A stretch of 64,000 bases of DNA from Thermocoleostomius sinensis A174. GTDB lineage: Bacteria > Cyanobacteriota > Cyanobacteriia > Elainellales > Elainellaceae. Below, piece by piece: positions 16,778-25,799 of this stretch. Every line of letters starts with the position of its first letter. Within the stretch, counting starts at the first letter, position 1. The stretch lies in contig NZ_CP113797.1 of assembly GCF_026802175.1 (NCBI RefSeq), positions 5,371,026 to 5,435,025 on the forward strand, written 5' to 3'. Made by a program: the position numbers and the translations under genes. The notes under the pieces were generated by a model, which was not told the DNA's origin, made no database searches, and saw only the letters and a program-made list of their open reading frames with translations.

Positions 16778-17080
16778 TCAGCCACGATCTTCACCGCCGC
16801 TAAAATTGTCGCGACTGCGAGAGCTACGGCGATTATCCTCGCGGGGTCGGGCCTTGCTGACTTTGAGATCGCGTCCCATCCACTCGGCTCCATCTAGGGC
16901 TTCGATCGCTGCTGTCTCTTCGGTAGGGGCTTCCATCTCTACAAAGGCAAATCCCCGAACTCGTCCAGTTTCGCGATCGGTTGGCAGGGTAATATTCTTA
17001 ACGGTTCCATACTCCTCGAAGACCTGTTTCAAGTCGTCTTGGGTAACTTGGTAGGACAAATTACCGATATAAATCGACAT
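16778..17080 (-). CDS. RRM-type RNA-binding protein (cyanobacterial Rbp)
   Basis: This 100-residue protein is a single RNA-recognition motif with RNP2 IYIGNL (3-8) and RNP1 RGFAFVEM (about 42-49). An Arg/Ser/Gly-rich tail begins around residue 82. That is the layout of the cold-inducible cyanobacterial Rbp family, which bind RNA in the cytoplasm and affect cold response and mRNA targeting. About 240 bases of non-coding sequence precede it, room for the long leader often seen in cold-induced rbp genes, although I cannot identify a specific element. Start ATG 17080, with TTGGAG 8 bases upstream. Confidence 0.92.
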   Translation of the reverse strand: MSIYIGNLSYQVTQDDLKQVFEEYGTVKNITLPTDRETGRVRGFAFVEMEAPTEETAAIEALDGAEWMGRDLKVSKARPREDNRRSSRSRDNFSGGEDRG

Positions 17081-17325
17081 TGCATTTCTCCAAAATTACA
17101 GCACGTAGCGGTTGAAGTTCGGAGAGACGCTTACCACTGAACTGAAAACGACTGACCATCCGAAATTAACGCTGCTAGTCTTTCTTCTATGATAGCCTTG
17201 GCTGCCAATCAAAACGGTTGAAACTCCTTTAGAAATCAAGTTTCTCGCAACCCGCCCTAGGATAGAGGTTGAAGCTGGAAGAATCTGAGTAAATAGAATA
17301 TTATCGTTTCCTCACATGGGTCATT

Positions 17326-17547
17326 ATGTTTAATCTGGCAGAGTCCCAAATGAGGGGGCTGACACTCAATGGTAAGGTGCTGGATGTTGCATACGAGCTA
17401 TATTTGCAAGCCCCGCAACAAATTTATCCGGAGATCAATCTAAGAGAATTAGCGCAGCGCACCGGATTAGGAGTATTGGAATGCCGGAATGCCATTGTTG
17501 AAGCCAATCGTCTGGGACAGTTCCCAAATTGCACGTTACATTCCTAG
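17326..17547 (+). CDS. Small conserved-looking hypothetical protein (73 residues)
   Basis: A short soluble helical protein, with a probable helix-turn-helix-like middle (INLRELAQRTGLGVLECRNAIVEANRLGQ). I do not know its family name. The composition and hydrophobic pattern look like a real protein, and DNA or RNA binding is conceivable. Start ATG 17326 with weak ribosome-site context. Confidence 0.6.
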   Translation: MFNLAESQMRGLTLNGKVLDVAYELYLQAPQQIYPEINLRELAQRTGLGVLECRNAIVEANRLGQFPNCTLHS

Positions 17548-18379
17548 CTCGATGTCATTGGCAATAGCCAAGAATTATCAAGACTTAAGGTCATACTTCT
17601 AGCGAACATCGCACAAGCTAGAGATGTCAGCATGAATATAGAAGGTAAGCTTATCTAAATTAGGCTGAGCATGTTCAACTTGTTCAAGGCGCTTGGGCTG
17701 ATTTTCAAAGTTGCCCGCAAATGGATAGAGACGTTTTTGGTGCGGACAATCCGACGTTTGACTTCACTGGTCGTGACACCAGACTGTGAATAATAAGGTC
17801 AATTCTCAACTATGAAAAGATGATTGGATTGGCTCTCTAGTGCATAGATGTAGCCAATTCACAGGCTATCTTGCTTCAATGCAGAAAACAATTGACAATT
17901 CTTTCCCCTCATCCTTAATTCCCTGCGCCTCATGTGAGTGCAGGGACTTGTTTTGCCAAATCCTGAATTGAACGCTCCTCACCTGCGTTGGGAGAGTGGG
18001 CAAGAGTGGCACGCGGTTTGTCAGTCAATTAAGTGCCGCTCCATCAATAATTGAAAATCAGGTGATACTTGCATAATCGCAGAGTTGCAATCGTTTTGAA
18101 TGCATACAGGCTTTTACCCAAGCCTTGTAATTCTGCATCACCGGATTTGAACAGAGCTTAAAAGAAAAAATTTTGGGCGTTGCTGCATTCACATTGGAGT
18201 TGTCCTCATCCCCAACCATTCTCCCTCCAGGAAAAAAGAGAGCCGGATTGCTCGCTTCCTTTCCCAATAGGCGAGGGCTAGGGTGAGGGGGCAGATTCAT
18301 AGCTCGATGCAGCAATACCAAACTTTGGAAAGCAATGTGAGTTTTCCTCACATATGTTCTAAGCCAGGAGAAACATTTA
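17548..18379. other. Long spacer with repeat debris
   Basis: No gene was accepted in these 832 bases. A stem CCCTGC / GCAGGG lies near 17921-17946. From about 18195 to 18295 there is an imperfect palindrome with CCTCATCCCCAACC on the left and GGGCTAGGGTGAGGGGG on the right, similar in style to the 7107-7222 element. A 110-residue minus-strand open frame here is made of this repeat. Confidence 0.45.
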
Positions 18380-18592
18380 ATGCAATTCACTTATCGTGGT
18401 GTTGCTTACACTCAAGCAACGCAATATTTGACCACTCAGTTCGTCGAGAAAGTTACAGAAATTCATCAGCCAGTCTTTGCCCAATATCATGCTGCGGTCT
18501 ATCCACAGCACCACCATGTTGTTCTTCATTCAGTTTTACCGTTGCAATATCGCGGTTGTCTTTATTTGAGTCCTCGTTTCATCGCACATTGA
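18380..18592 (+). CDS. DUF4278-like small protein
   Basis: This 70-residue protein starts MQFTYRGVAYTQ and near its end repeats the motif as LQYRGCLYL. The paired YRG(V/C)xY motif is characteristic of the cyanobacterial DUF4278 family, of unknown function. A good ribosome site (AGGAGA, 8 bases before the ATG) supports the start. It lies about 75 bp before the ACP/AONS gene on the same strand. Confidence 0.75.
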   Translation: MQFTYRGVAYTQATQYLTTQFVEKVTEIHQPVFAQYHAAVYPQHHHVVLHSVLPLQYRGCLYLSPRFIAH

Positions 18593-18668
18593 AACAGGCT
18601 CAATTTTAGGTTCATAAAATGGTCACTCAATTGTCTTATTTTGCTGGTCATTCTACTTGAGGTCTCAA

Positions 18669-20285
18669 ATGGTAAGTGATAGAGTTTGGGTATCAAATTC
18701 ATCAGATTCTTTGCAATCATCAAATTCTTCAATATCCGCAGAAAAACCGATCGCTTTGATACAAAGCTGGATTGAAAAGTGGCTTGTTGAGAATTTAGAA
18801 ATTTCGCCAGATGTCATTGATCCAAACCTTCCTCTGAATGCCTATGGAATGGAATCGTTAATGATACTGGAACTCATTCAAGATATGGAAGACTGGTTGG
18901 GACAATCCCTTAGGGAGGTAGACTGGACTTCAAGCAATCCAACTATTACGAACATAGCGGTGAAAGTTGCTGACACGAACTTGAATCGATCGCCCATTAA
19001 ACAGCTAAAGCCAGGTGTCTCGATGGTGACAAGTACTCCTCAGTCGGAACAATCTGCAAATTTAGGTGTGTCTTCAACGCTGAGCGATGCCCTTCAGCAA
19101 ATTCCGCAAACCTTCAACACCGTCTCGAATCAGCGCGATCGGCAACTGTTGATAGAAAACAGGTGGGTGTGTGACTTTGCATCTTGCAACTATTTAGGAT
19201 TAGATTTGCACCCTCAGGTGGCTCAAACTATTCCAGCGGCCGTGTCGCAGTGGGGAACACATCCGAGTTGGACTCGGGCCGTTGCATCACCGCAACTTTA
19301 CCAGGAGCTAGAAACTGCGATCGCTGATTTAATTGATGCACCCGATGTTCTGGTGTTCCCGTCGTTGACCCTTCTGCATATGGGAGTAATTCCGTCGCTG
19401 ACTCAAGAAGATGGCATCATTTTTGTTGATGCTGCTGCCCACCGATCAGTTTATGAAGCCTGCCGACTGTCTAAACAAAATGGAGCGATTGTCATTCAAC
19501 ATCGCCATAATCATTTAGAAGATCTGACCCAAAAGTTGCACAGATATGCCCATAAACGGACAAAGCTGATTGTGATCGATGGTGTTTACTCAATGTCGGG
19601 GACCTGCTCCAATCTTCAGGCTTATACTCAGTTAGCGAAAGAATTTGATGCCCTACTGTACATTGATGATGCGCATGGCTTTGGACTGTTGGGAGAACAT
19701 CCAACCTTACAGATGCCCTATGGACTTAAAGGGAATGGTATTGTCAAGCATTTTGGCTGCAATTATGATGACGATCGCATCATCTACAGTGCTGGATTAT
19801 CCAAGGCCTTTTCTTCCTACGGTGCATTTGTCACCTGCACTAATGGGTCAATGAAGTCCCAGTTTGCCAACGCTTGGACGGCTGTTTTTTCTGGTCCCAT
19901 CCCCACCGCCAGCCTAGCTAGTGCTATTGCAGGGCTTGAAGTTAACAGCAAAGAAGGTGATCAACGACGGCAACGGATCTATCATCTAACCCGTAAGCTC
20001 GTCGCGGCTGCCAGATCAATTGGCTTTCAAGTCGATAATCAGTACTATTTTCCTATTGTTAGTGTGGTGGTTGGCTCAGTGAACTGTATGCAGATTGCCT
20101 GTCAACAACTTTGGCAACACGGCATCCTTATAACACCTGCTATCTTTCCAGCCGTTCCTGTTAATCGTAGTGCCTTGCGGTTTTCCATTACGGCTGCTAA
20201 TACTGAAGCAGAAGTGGAACAAGCAATCAGAGCGCTGCAAGCGGTTTGGGATCAGTTATGTCGCTGCCAATCCTTGGCCAGTTAA
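18669..20285 (+). CDS. Acyl carrier protein fused to an AONS-type PLP enzyme
   Basis: Residues about 25-105 form an acyl carrier domain with the phosphopantetheine serine in YGMESLMILE. Residues about 150-535 are an alpha-oxoamine synthase (class II fold-type I PLP enzyme, related to 8-amino-7-oxononanoate synthase and serine palmitoyltransferase). Marks are DFASCNYLGL, YIDDAHGFGLLG (PLP-ring Asp) and SAGLSKAFSSYGAF (PLP lysine). The likely reaction is decarboxylative condensation of an amino acid with an acyl group carried on its own ACP. ATG 18669 was preferred to a TTG at 18657 because GAGG lies 7 bases before it. No PKS or fatty acid genes are nearby, so product and acyl source are unknown. 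Confidence 0.88.
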   Translation: MVSDRVWVSNSSDSLQSSNSSISAEKPIALIQSWIEKWLVENLEISPDVIDPNLPLNAYGMESLMILELIQDMEDWLGQSLREVDWTSSNPTITNIAVKVADTNLNRSPIKQLKPGVSMVTSTPQSEQSANLGVSSTLSDALQQIPQTFNTVSNQRDRQLLIENRWVCDFASCNYLGLDLHPQVAQTIPAAVSQWGTHPSWTRAVASPQLYQELETAIADLIDAPDVLVFPSLTLLHMGVIPSLTQEDGIIFVDAAAHRSVYEACRLSKQNGAIVIQHRHNHLEDLTQKLHRYAHKRTKLIVIDGVYSMSGTCSNLQAYTQLAKEFDALLYIDDAHGFGLLGEHPTLQMPYGLKGNGIVKHFGCNYDDDRIIYSAGLSKAFSSYGAFVTCTNGSMKSQFANAWTAVFSGPIPTASLASAIAGLEVNSKEGDQRRQRIYHLTRKLVAAARSIGFQVDNQYYFPIVSVVVGSVNCMQIACQQLWQHGILITPAIFPAVPVNRSALRFSITAANTEAEVEQAIRALQAVWDQLCRCQSLAS

Positions 20286-20328
20286 TTTGATTAAGTTAAC
20301 AGTTTAAACAACCGGATGTTGAATAGCT

Positions 20329-21945
20329 TCATTCACCTGTTATTTTAGCTGGAGCAGACGCCGGTTCAGTGGGTTCGCAGGCAGGTACAGGCAGTGTAAC
20401 CGTAGTAGCTTGAATTCTTAACGCATCAGCGAGGACGCAAATGAGTTGGGGACTAAGGCGATTAGCCTGGTCATAAGCTGCTAGTGCTTCGGACGATCGT
20501 CCCAAAACAGACAAGATCACACCTTGGTTATACCAACCTGCAAAGGATTCTGGATTAAGGCTGAGTGCTGCTTGGGTAGTTTCTAGAGCGCTTTGATACC
20601 GACCTGCATACCAGAGTGCTGCTCCTAAATTGACTAACACATCCGCTTCAATCGAGGGGTCGATCGGCATTTGATTTGTGTGAGTATTCAAAACAGGAGT
20701 TGATGAGTTAATAGAGTTTTCTGAAGGCTGGTCTGTTAATTGGTCTATTAACTGGTCTGAAGACTGGTCAATAGCTTGCTCTAAATTTTGTTCTGTAGAT
20801 TGTACTAGCTCTGTGTCAGTCGGTAGAGCGGTGCAATAGAGGGCAGAACGACTGATGGCTTGACTGTTGATGGCTTGACAGTAAGCTTGAATCGCATTGT
20901 CATATTGCTGCATAGAGCTAAAGATCCGACCTTGATTGAATCGAGCTTGAACAGATTGCGGATTGAGAGTGACTGCTTCAGCAATAGCCACCGCCGCTTC
21001 GTCATAGCGAGCTAATCTCCACAACCCAACGGCTTGATTATTCCAAGCATCGGCATAGGTGGGGGCAAGCTGAATCGCTTGTTGAGCAGACGCGACTGCT
21101 TCGTGATATTGCTCCATCTCAAGCAACGCATAACTTCGTTGACTCCATGCATAGGCTGGAGTTTCGTCTTCCCAAACCCCATTTCCACGCACGGCTCGTT
21201 CGCAGTCCGCGATCGCCGCTTGATACCGCTTGAGTTGATTCAAAACGGCACAGCGATGAGCCAGCGCCAGCGAATAGGTTGGTATCAGTTGAATGGCTTG
21301 ATCGTAAGATCGCAGCGCTCTAACGGATCGGTTGAGTTGAGCCAGAAATGTGCCTTGATGCAGCCAAGCGATCGGATCATCAGGATGTTCTGTTAAGGCC
21401 TGCGCGTAATTATCGAGAATAGTCTGATGATGACAGTTAGTTTGCAATTCATTCAGCAATTCCTCATTTCTCTGTTCTTCATGGGGCGTATTTTCATCAG
21501 TATCAGTTGTATGTATCGTTCTTTGCTGCATCTCTAACAGTACTCGACACCGTTCTGCCTCAGCCAAGGAAAAGGTGGAGCGTTCTCGAATGGCTTTTTC
21601 GTAAGAGTGCAGGGCTGGTTGCAATTGTCCCTGTGCTCGCAAGGCGGAGCCGTTATAGTACCAGGCAATGCTGGCATCACTGTCTTCCCAGTCCTTGTCC
21701 AAGTCCAGAGCCGTTTGGCAAGCTGTGATTGCATCTGCGTAGTGCCCGGCTTGTACTAACGTAATACAGTATTGAGTCCACTCTGCGGATGTTTCCAGTG
21801 CAGGTGTTTCTGGTGTTGTCAAGTTTAGCTGATTTGAGTTTTCTTCTCTCTGGAGTGGTGGAGCCGCTAGGGTTGTCCTTGTCCAGAGCAGAGGGGTTGT
21901 GAAAACAGTGGTGGCCAAGCCCAGCCAAGCGAGGACATAACGCAT
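20329..21945 (-). CDS. Exported tetratricopeptide-repeat protein
   Basis: This 538-residue protein has an N-terminal signal peptide (MRYVLAWLGLATTVFTTPLLW, cleavage near TLAA). It has about nine TPR units, for example WYYNGSALRAQGQLQPALHSYEKAI and WYNQGVILSVLGRSSEALAAYDQA. A Gln/Asp/Ser-rich spacer (about 400-430, repeated DQxxDQL) interrupts the array. It probably acts as a protein-interaction scaffold in the periplasm or lumen. ATG 21945 was chosen over the longer frame from 21990 because AAGGA precedes it and the signal peptide begins there. The partner is unknown. Confidence 0.85.
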   Translation of the reverse strand: MRYVLAWLGLATTVFTTPLLWTRTTLAAPPLQREENSNQLNLTTPETPALETSAEWTQYCITLVQAGHYADAITACQTALDLDKDWEDSDASIAWYYNGSALRAQGQLQPALHSYEKAIRERSTFSLAEAERCRVLLEMQQRTIHTTDTDENTPHEEQRNEELLNELQTNCHHQTILDNYAQALTEHPDDPIAWLHQGTFLAQLNRSVRALRSYDQAIQLIPTYSLALAHRCAVLNQLKRYQAAIADCERAVRGNGVWEDETPAYAWSQRSYALLEMEQYHEAVASAQQAIQLAPTYADAWNNQAVGLWRLARYDEAAVAIAEAVTLNPQSVQARFNQGRIFSSMQQYDNAIQAYCQAINSQAISRSALYCTALPTDTELVQSTEQNLEQAIDQSSDQLIDQLTDQPSENSINSSTPVLNTHTNQMPIDPSIEADVLVNLGAALWYAGRYQSALETTQAALSLNPESFAGWYNQGVILSVLGRSSEALAAYDQANRLSPQLICVLADALRIQATTVTLPVPACEPTEPASAPAKITGE

Positions 21946-22029
21946 AGGGTCCTTACAAAAAGATCTTTGCAATGAGATCCTCCCCATCATAGGTGGCTGA
22001 ACGGGTCGGAAAGTTAGGAGAAAGTGAGA

Positions 22030-25000
22030 TCACTGGTCACAGATTAGCATTGAAGCAGATAACTCGAACATGGCATCACTTTGGCGATCGACGGCTCCTA
22101 AGTGTTGTAAGGTAGCTTTTTGGGCATCGGTCAATCCGGTGACACCGGTGATGTCGGCCCCTTCATAAGGACGATCGGGTGTCAGCGATCGCAAACATTG
22201 TCCTGTTTGCACATCCCAAAGGCGAATCACGCCCTCTTCCCCAGCACTAGCCATTAGTTGACCATTGGGGTTCACGGCAATCGAATGAACTTGACTGGTG
22301 GGCCCTTGAAAGGTTCTCAACATCTCTCCTGTGCTCACGTCCCAACACCGTAGGGCTTGATTGCCACCTCCACTCACCAGCCATTTGCCATCGGGGCTAT
22401 AGGCCACACTACGGACGATATCGGTATGATTCATCAACGTTTTCAAGCATTCTCCAGTTTGTACATCCCAAAGTCGTACAGTTTGATCATCACTGCCACT
22501 GGCTAATAGTCGCCCTTGAGGGTTGAACGCAACCGACGCAATCTGATTGCTGTGCCCTTGCAGCAAGTTGAAACACTGTCCTGTCTGCACATCCCACAGC
22601 CGCACGGTGCGATCGGTGCTGCCACTCGCCAAAACACGTCCATCGGCACTAAAACTCACCGACGGAATCCAATTTGTGTGGCCTTTCAAAATACTCAGGC
22701 ATTGTCCAGATGCCAAATTCCATAATCTCACGGTGCAGTCCATGCTGGAACTGGCTAGCAGTTGCCCATTGGGGCTAAAACTCACTGACGAAACCCAACC
22801 CGCATGTCCTCGGAGCGTTCTCAACTCCTGACCTGTTTCAGAATTCCATAAGCGGACTGTTTGGTCATCACTACAGCTAGCTACAAGGCGATTGTTCGGA
22901 CTAAAGACAGCGGCTGAGACATAATTGGTGTGCCCGGCTAAGACATTGAGGCATTCTCCGGTTCGCACATCCCACAGCCGCAATTGTTGATCGGCATGAG
23001 AACTCACGAGCCGCTGACCGTTAGGACTGAAGGACACCCAAAGGATGGAGTTGGTGTAGCCTTGCAGCAAGTTGAGACAGTGCCCCGATCGCACATCCCA
23101 GAGCCGCACGGTTTGATCGACGCCCCCACTGGCTAGAGTTTGTCCATTGGGGCTGAACTGAACTGACCAAACGGCACTCGTGTGACCATGTAGGGTGTTT
23201 ACACAGTGCCCCGATCGCACATCCCAAATTTTTACACTGGCATCCTCGCTAGCACTGGCTAAAAGTTGACCGTTGGGGCTGAAGCTTATCGAGGTAACAG
23301 GATGGCTATGTTCTGCCAGAACTCGCCACTGCTGGGTGCGAAGGTTCCACAATCGAACGGTGCGATCGGCACTGCCGCTGGCTAGTAGTTGACCATCAGG
23401 ACTAAAGGCAACGGCAGCAATCCATCCTCTATGTCCTGATAAGGTAGCCAGGACTTTTTCAGTGCGCAGATCCCACAGTTTAATGGTTTGATCATGGCTA
23501 CCGCTGGCCAATTGCTGATTGTCTGGGCTAAAGGCCAAAGATAGGACCCAGTCGGTATGCCCCTGTAAGGTGGTCAGTAGTTGCCCTGTGCGTAGATCCC
23601 ATAGCTTAATAGTTTGATCTTCTCCACTGCTGGCTAAGATGTGCCCATCCGTTGTACTCGCTACACACCACGTTGCTCCCGTGTGCCCTTGTAACGTTTC
23701 TACCAACTGTCCTGTACGAATATTCCACAGTTTGACCGTTTGATCCTCGCTACTGCTAATCAAGGTTTGACCGTCTGAACTGAAAACAACTGACTTGATC
23801 CAAGAAGTACAGCTTTTTAAGGTTGAAATTGGCTGACTATCGAGCATTCGCCAAACATGAATTTCATCACTGATATCACTTGTAGCTAGAAAATTGCCAT
23901 CTGGGCTAAAGGCGACAGAAAGCACATCTCCAAGGGTTTGAGTAAACGTCGATTTCGCCAAATTTGAATGGCTGAAGTTGGTGTGGTGCAAATCAACCCC
24001 CCGCAGATCGGCTTGCCAAATCGACAGACGCGAAAAATCTTGCTGCTTGAAGTTGCTGTTGAGTGCCCGGAGCAGATTGAGAATATTGCCACCCACATAA
24101 CTTGGTTCTAATGGAGATTGAGCTTGCTGAGTCACTAAAATCTGCTTCAGGTGCGCTTCCACTTTGAGTGGCGTGTGCAAAATCGCCAATAATTTTTCTA
24201 GAATGGGCTGGACAATCAGCCGCTTCTGCGTTTCTCGAACATAATCTTTTGCTTGTGCTTTGAGCAAAGCGTGACTTTTACAGATCTTCAAGGTTTGAGT
24301 CAGAAGCTCGGTATAAATTGTTTCAACAAATTTTTCAGTCATATATTCCAAAATGACGGGTTGCTGTATGTAACCGTTTGGGCTGCGTTCTATCAGCGAT
24401 CGTTGGCAAAGCGACTTAAGAGCATCCAGTAGTGTTCCAGGAGGCACAGTTGGCACCATATCGTCTTGTAGCGTTGCCAGAGTCACGGCTTCGCGGTTGA
24501 TTGCTAGCCAATCCATAATCTGGTGCTCAATTGGATCGAGTCGATCGAACTGTTGGTTAAGCAGATGGCGCAAGTCGCTAAAAATGGGGCTGTCCTGTGC
24601 CAAAAAAGCCGCGACATCCCCACCAAACAATTCCTGTACCGAGGTTGCCACCATCTTTAGCGCTAGCGGATTGCCCTGATAGCACTCAATCAACTGCTTT
24701 TGTTCGTCCGATCGCCCAGCCAGGCCTTTCGTGCGTAGAATTTCTGTGCCTGCTGTGAGTTGTAAACCCTGAAGCTTCAGCGATCGGATTGGTAGCAGCG
24801 GTCCTTCTAAAGCCGCAATTTCTTTGGGTTTCTCGCGACTAGTCAGTAAAACGGTACTATGGTGCTTAGTATCTCCCAACTGCCGCAAGAGATCGCCATA
24901 GTTTTCATATCCATAGCGATAAACTCCTGTTTGCCGTCCGCTGCACAGAATTGATTCCACGTTGTCTAAAATCAGCAAGCAACGTTGACGTTGCAATTGT

Positions 25001-25611
25001 CCAAGCAGTTGCTGAATTTGCTCGGCAAGGTGAACGGTGGGTGATGATTGTAGATCAATACCTTGTAGCAGGGTGGGTAATAACACCTCTAGCGGAGGGG
25101 CATGAAGCAGCGATCGCCAGACTACGCATTCAAAGTGTCCCTGGAACTGCTGGGCAAATTTAGCAGCTAGCGTGGTTTTACCAATGCCTCCCATTCCTAA
25201 AATTGCCACCAACCGACAGCGTTCTTGCAAAATCCACTGGGACAAGGTTACAAGTTCTTCACCGCGTCCCCAAAACTCTGAAACATCTACGATTTCTCCC
25301 CAGTCGGCACAGAAGGTATCGGCCAAGTCAGTTCCTTCAGCGCAAGGAGTCGTCATAAACCGATGGGCATGCCGAGAAAGCACTGCCTGTAAATTGCGCT
25401 TTCCTACCTTTTCACCCAATGCTTTTGATAATACTTGCCATAGCTCTGCTCCGACTGCCTTAATGTATCCTTCGTCGTAGCGCAAGTCCTGAGCAATTTT
25501 AAGGTAGGACTGTCCCTGCCAAGTCCTCTTAAACACGGTTTCTTGTAAATCACTCAACTGCCCGGATGCAGCCGTAATCACAATTCTTAACGCATCTTCA
25601 AGCGTCAGCAT
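22030..25611 (-). CDS. STAND NTPase (NB-ARC) with 14 C-terminal WD40 repeats
   Basis: This 1193-residue signal-transduction ATPase has three parts. Residues 1-85 are a helical N-terminal domain of the type seen in cyanobacterial NB-ARC/WD40 proteins (LEDALRIVITAASG, helix-turn-helix-like). Residues about 110-450 are NB-ARC, with Walker A GMGGIGKTT (139-147) and Walker B LLILDNVES. After a helical stretch and a few pentapeptide-like residues, 14 WD40 repeats from about 565 to 1150 should make two seven-bladed propellers. Such proteins oligomerise when the sensor binds a ligand, and some act in defence or cell death. No nuclease or protease effector is evident at either end. It is divergent from the injection-system operon that starts at 25800 and shares its promoter spacer. 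Confidence 0.9.
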   Translation of the reverse strand: MLTLEDALRIVITAASGQLSDLQETVFKRTWQGQSYLKIAQDLRYDEGYIKAVGAELWQVLSKALGEKVGKRNLQAVLSRHAHRFMTTPCAEGTDLADTFCADWGEIVDVSEFWGRGEELVTLSQWILQERCRLVAILGMGGIGKTTLAAKFAQQFQGHFECVVWRSLLHAPPLEVLLPTLLQGIDLQSSPTVHLAEQIQQLLGQLQRQRCLLILDNVESILCSGRQTGVYRYGYENYGDLLRQLGDTKHHSTVLLTSREKPKEIAALEGPLLPIRSLKLQGLQLTAGTEILRTKGLAGRSDEQKQLIECYQGNPLALKMVATSVQELFGGDVAAFLAQDSPIFSDLRHLLNQQFDRLDPIEHQIMDWLAINREAVTLATLQDDMVPTVPPGTLLDALKSLCQRSLIERSPNGYIQQPVILEYMTEKFVETIYTELLTQTLKICKSHALLKAQAKDYVRETQKRLIVQPILEKLLAILHTPLKVEAHLKQILVTQQAQSPLEPSYVGGNILNLLRALNSNFKQQDFSRLSIWQADLRGVDLHHTNFSHSNLAKSTFTQTLGDVLSVAFSPDGNFLATSDISDEIHVWRMLDSQPISTLKSCTSWIKSVVFSSDGQTLISSSEDQTVKLWNIRTGQLVETLQGHTGATWCVASTTDGHILASSGEDQTIKLWDLRTGQLLTTLQGHTDWVLSLAFSPDNQQLASGSHDQTIKLWDLRTEKVLATLSGHRGWIAAVAFSPDGQLLASGSADRTVRLWNLRTQQWRVLAEHSHPVTSISFSPNGQLLASASEDASVKIWDVRSGHCVNTLHGHTSAVWSVQFSPNGQTLASGGVDQTVRLWDVRSGHCLNLLQGYTNSILWVSFSPNGQRLVSSHADQQLRLWDVRTGECLNVLAGHTNYVSAAVFSPNNRLVASCSDDQTVRLWNSETGQELRTLRGHAGWVSSVSFSPNGQLLASSSMDCTVRLWNLASGQCLSILKGHTNWIPSVSFSADGRVLASGSTDRTVRLWDVQTGQCFNLLQGHSNQIASVAFNPQGRLLASGSDDQTVRLWDVQTGECLKTLMNHTDIVRSVAYSPDGKWLVSGGGNQALRCWDVSTGEMLRTFQGPTSQVHSIAVNPNGQLMASAGEEGVIRLWDVQTGQCLRSLTPDRPYEGADITGVTGLTDAQKATLQHLGAVDRQSDAMFELSASMLICDQ

Positions 25612-25665
25612 GACAAGACCTCTGAATGTAACCCTGAATGCAAGTGACTGCTCAGATCAGCCGTG

Positions 25666-25723
25666 ATCTCACCTTTCGTCTAACTTCGATCTGACCTGAC
25701 CTAACTGCTGCCGATGATATATC
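25666..25723 (+). promoter_or_regulatory. Four-repeat operator plus -10-like box before the 25800 operon
   Basis: Four direct octamers TCTCACCT (25667), TCTAACTT (25679), TCTGACCT (25690) and CCTAACTG (25700) have start-to-start spacings of 12, 11 and 10 bp. GATATATC follows at 25716, 16 bases after the start of the last repeat. The same arrangement, without gaps, is found at 36451-36508. The repeats face the plus-strand operon. The third and fourth would occupy the -35 position if TATATC (25718-25723) is the -10. The layout suits an OmpR/PhoB-type activator. The sequence itself is direct evidence, and the function is inferred. Confidence 0.7.
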
Positions 25724-25799
25724 TGAACCATAGCAGTTATGGCATAGTTCACACAATTTTTTGACAACAGAAACTCACAATCTGTGTTTGGCTTTACCA

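Noticed and set aside
18058-18390. 110-residue minus-strand frame
   Set aside because: It is built on the palindromic intergenic repeat (translates as PHPSPRLLGKE type sequence), a common false gene.
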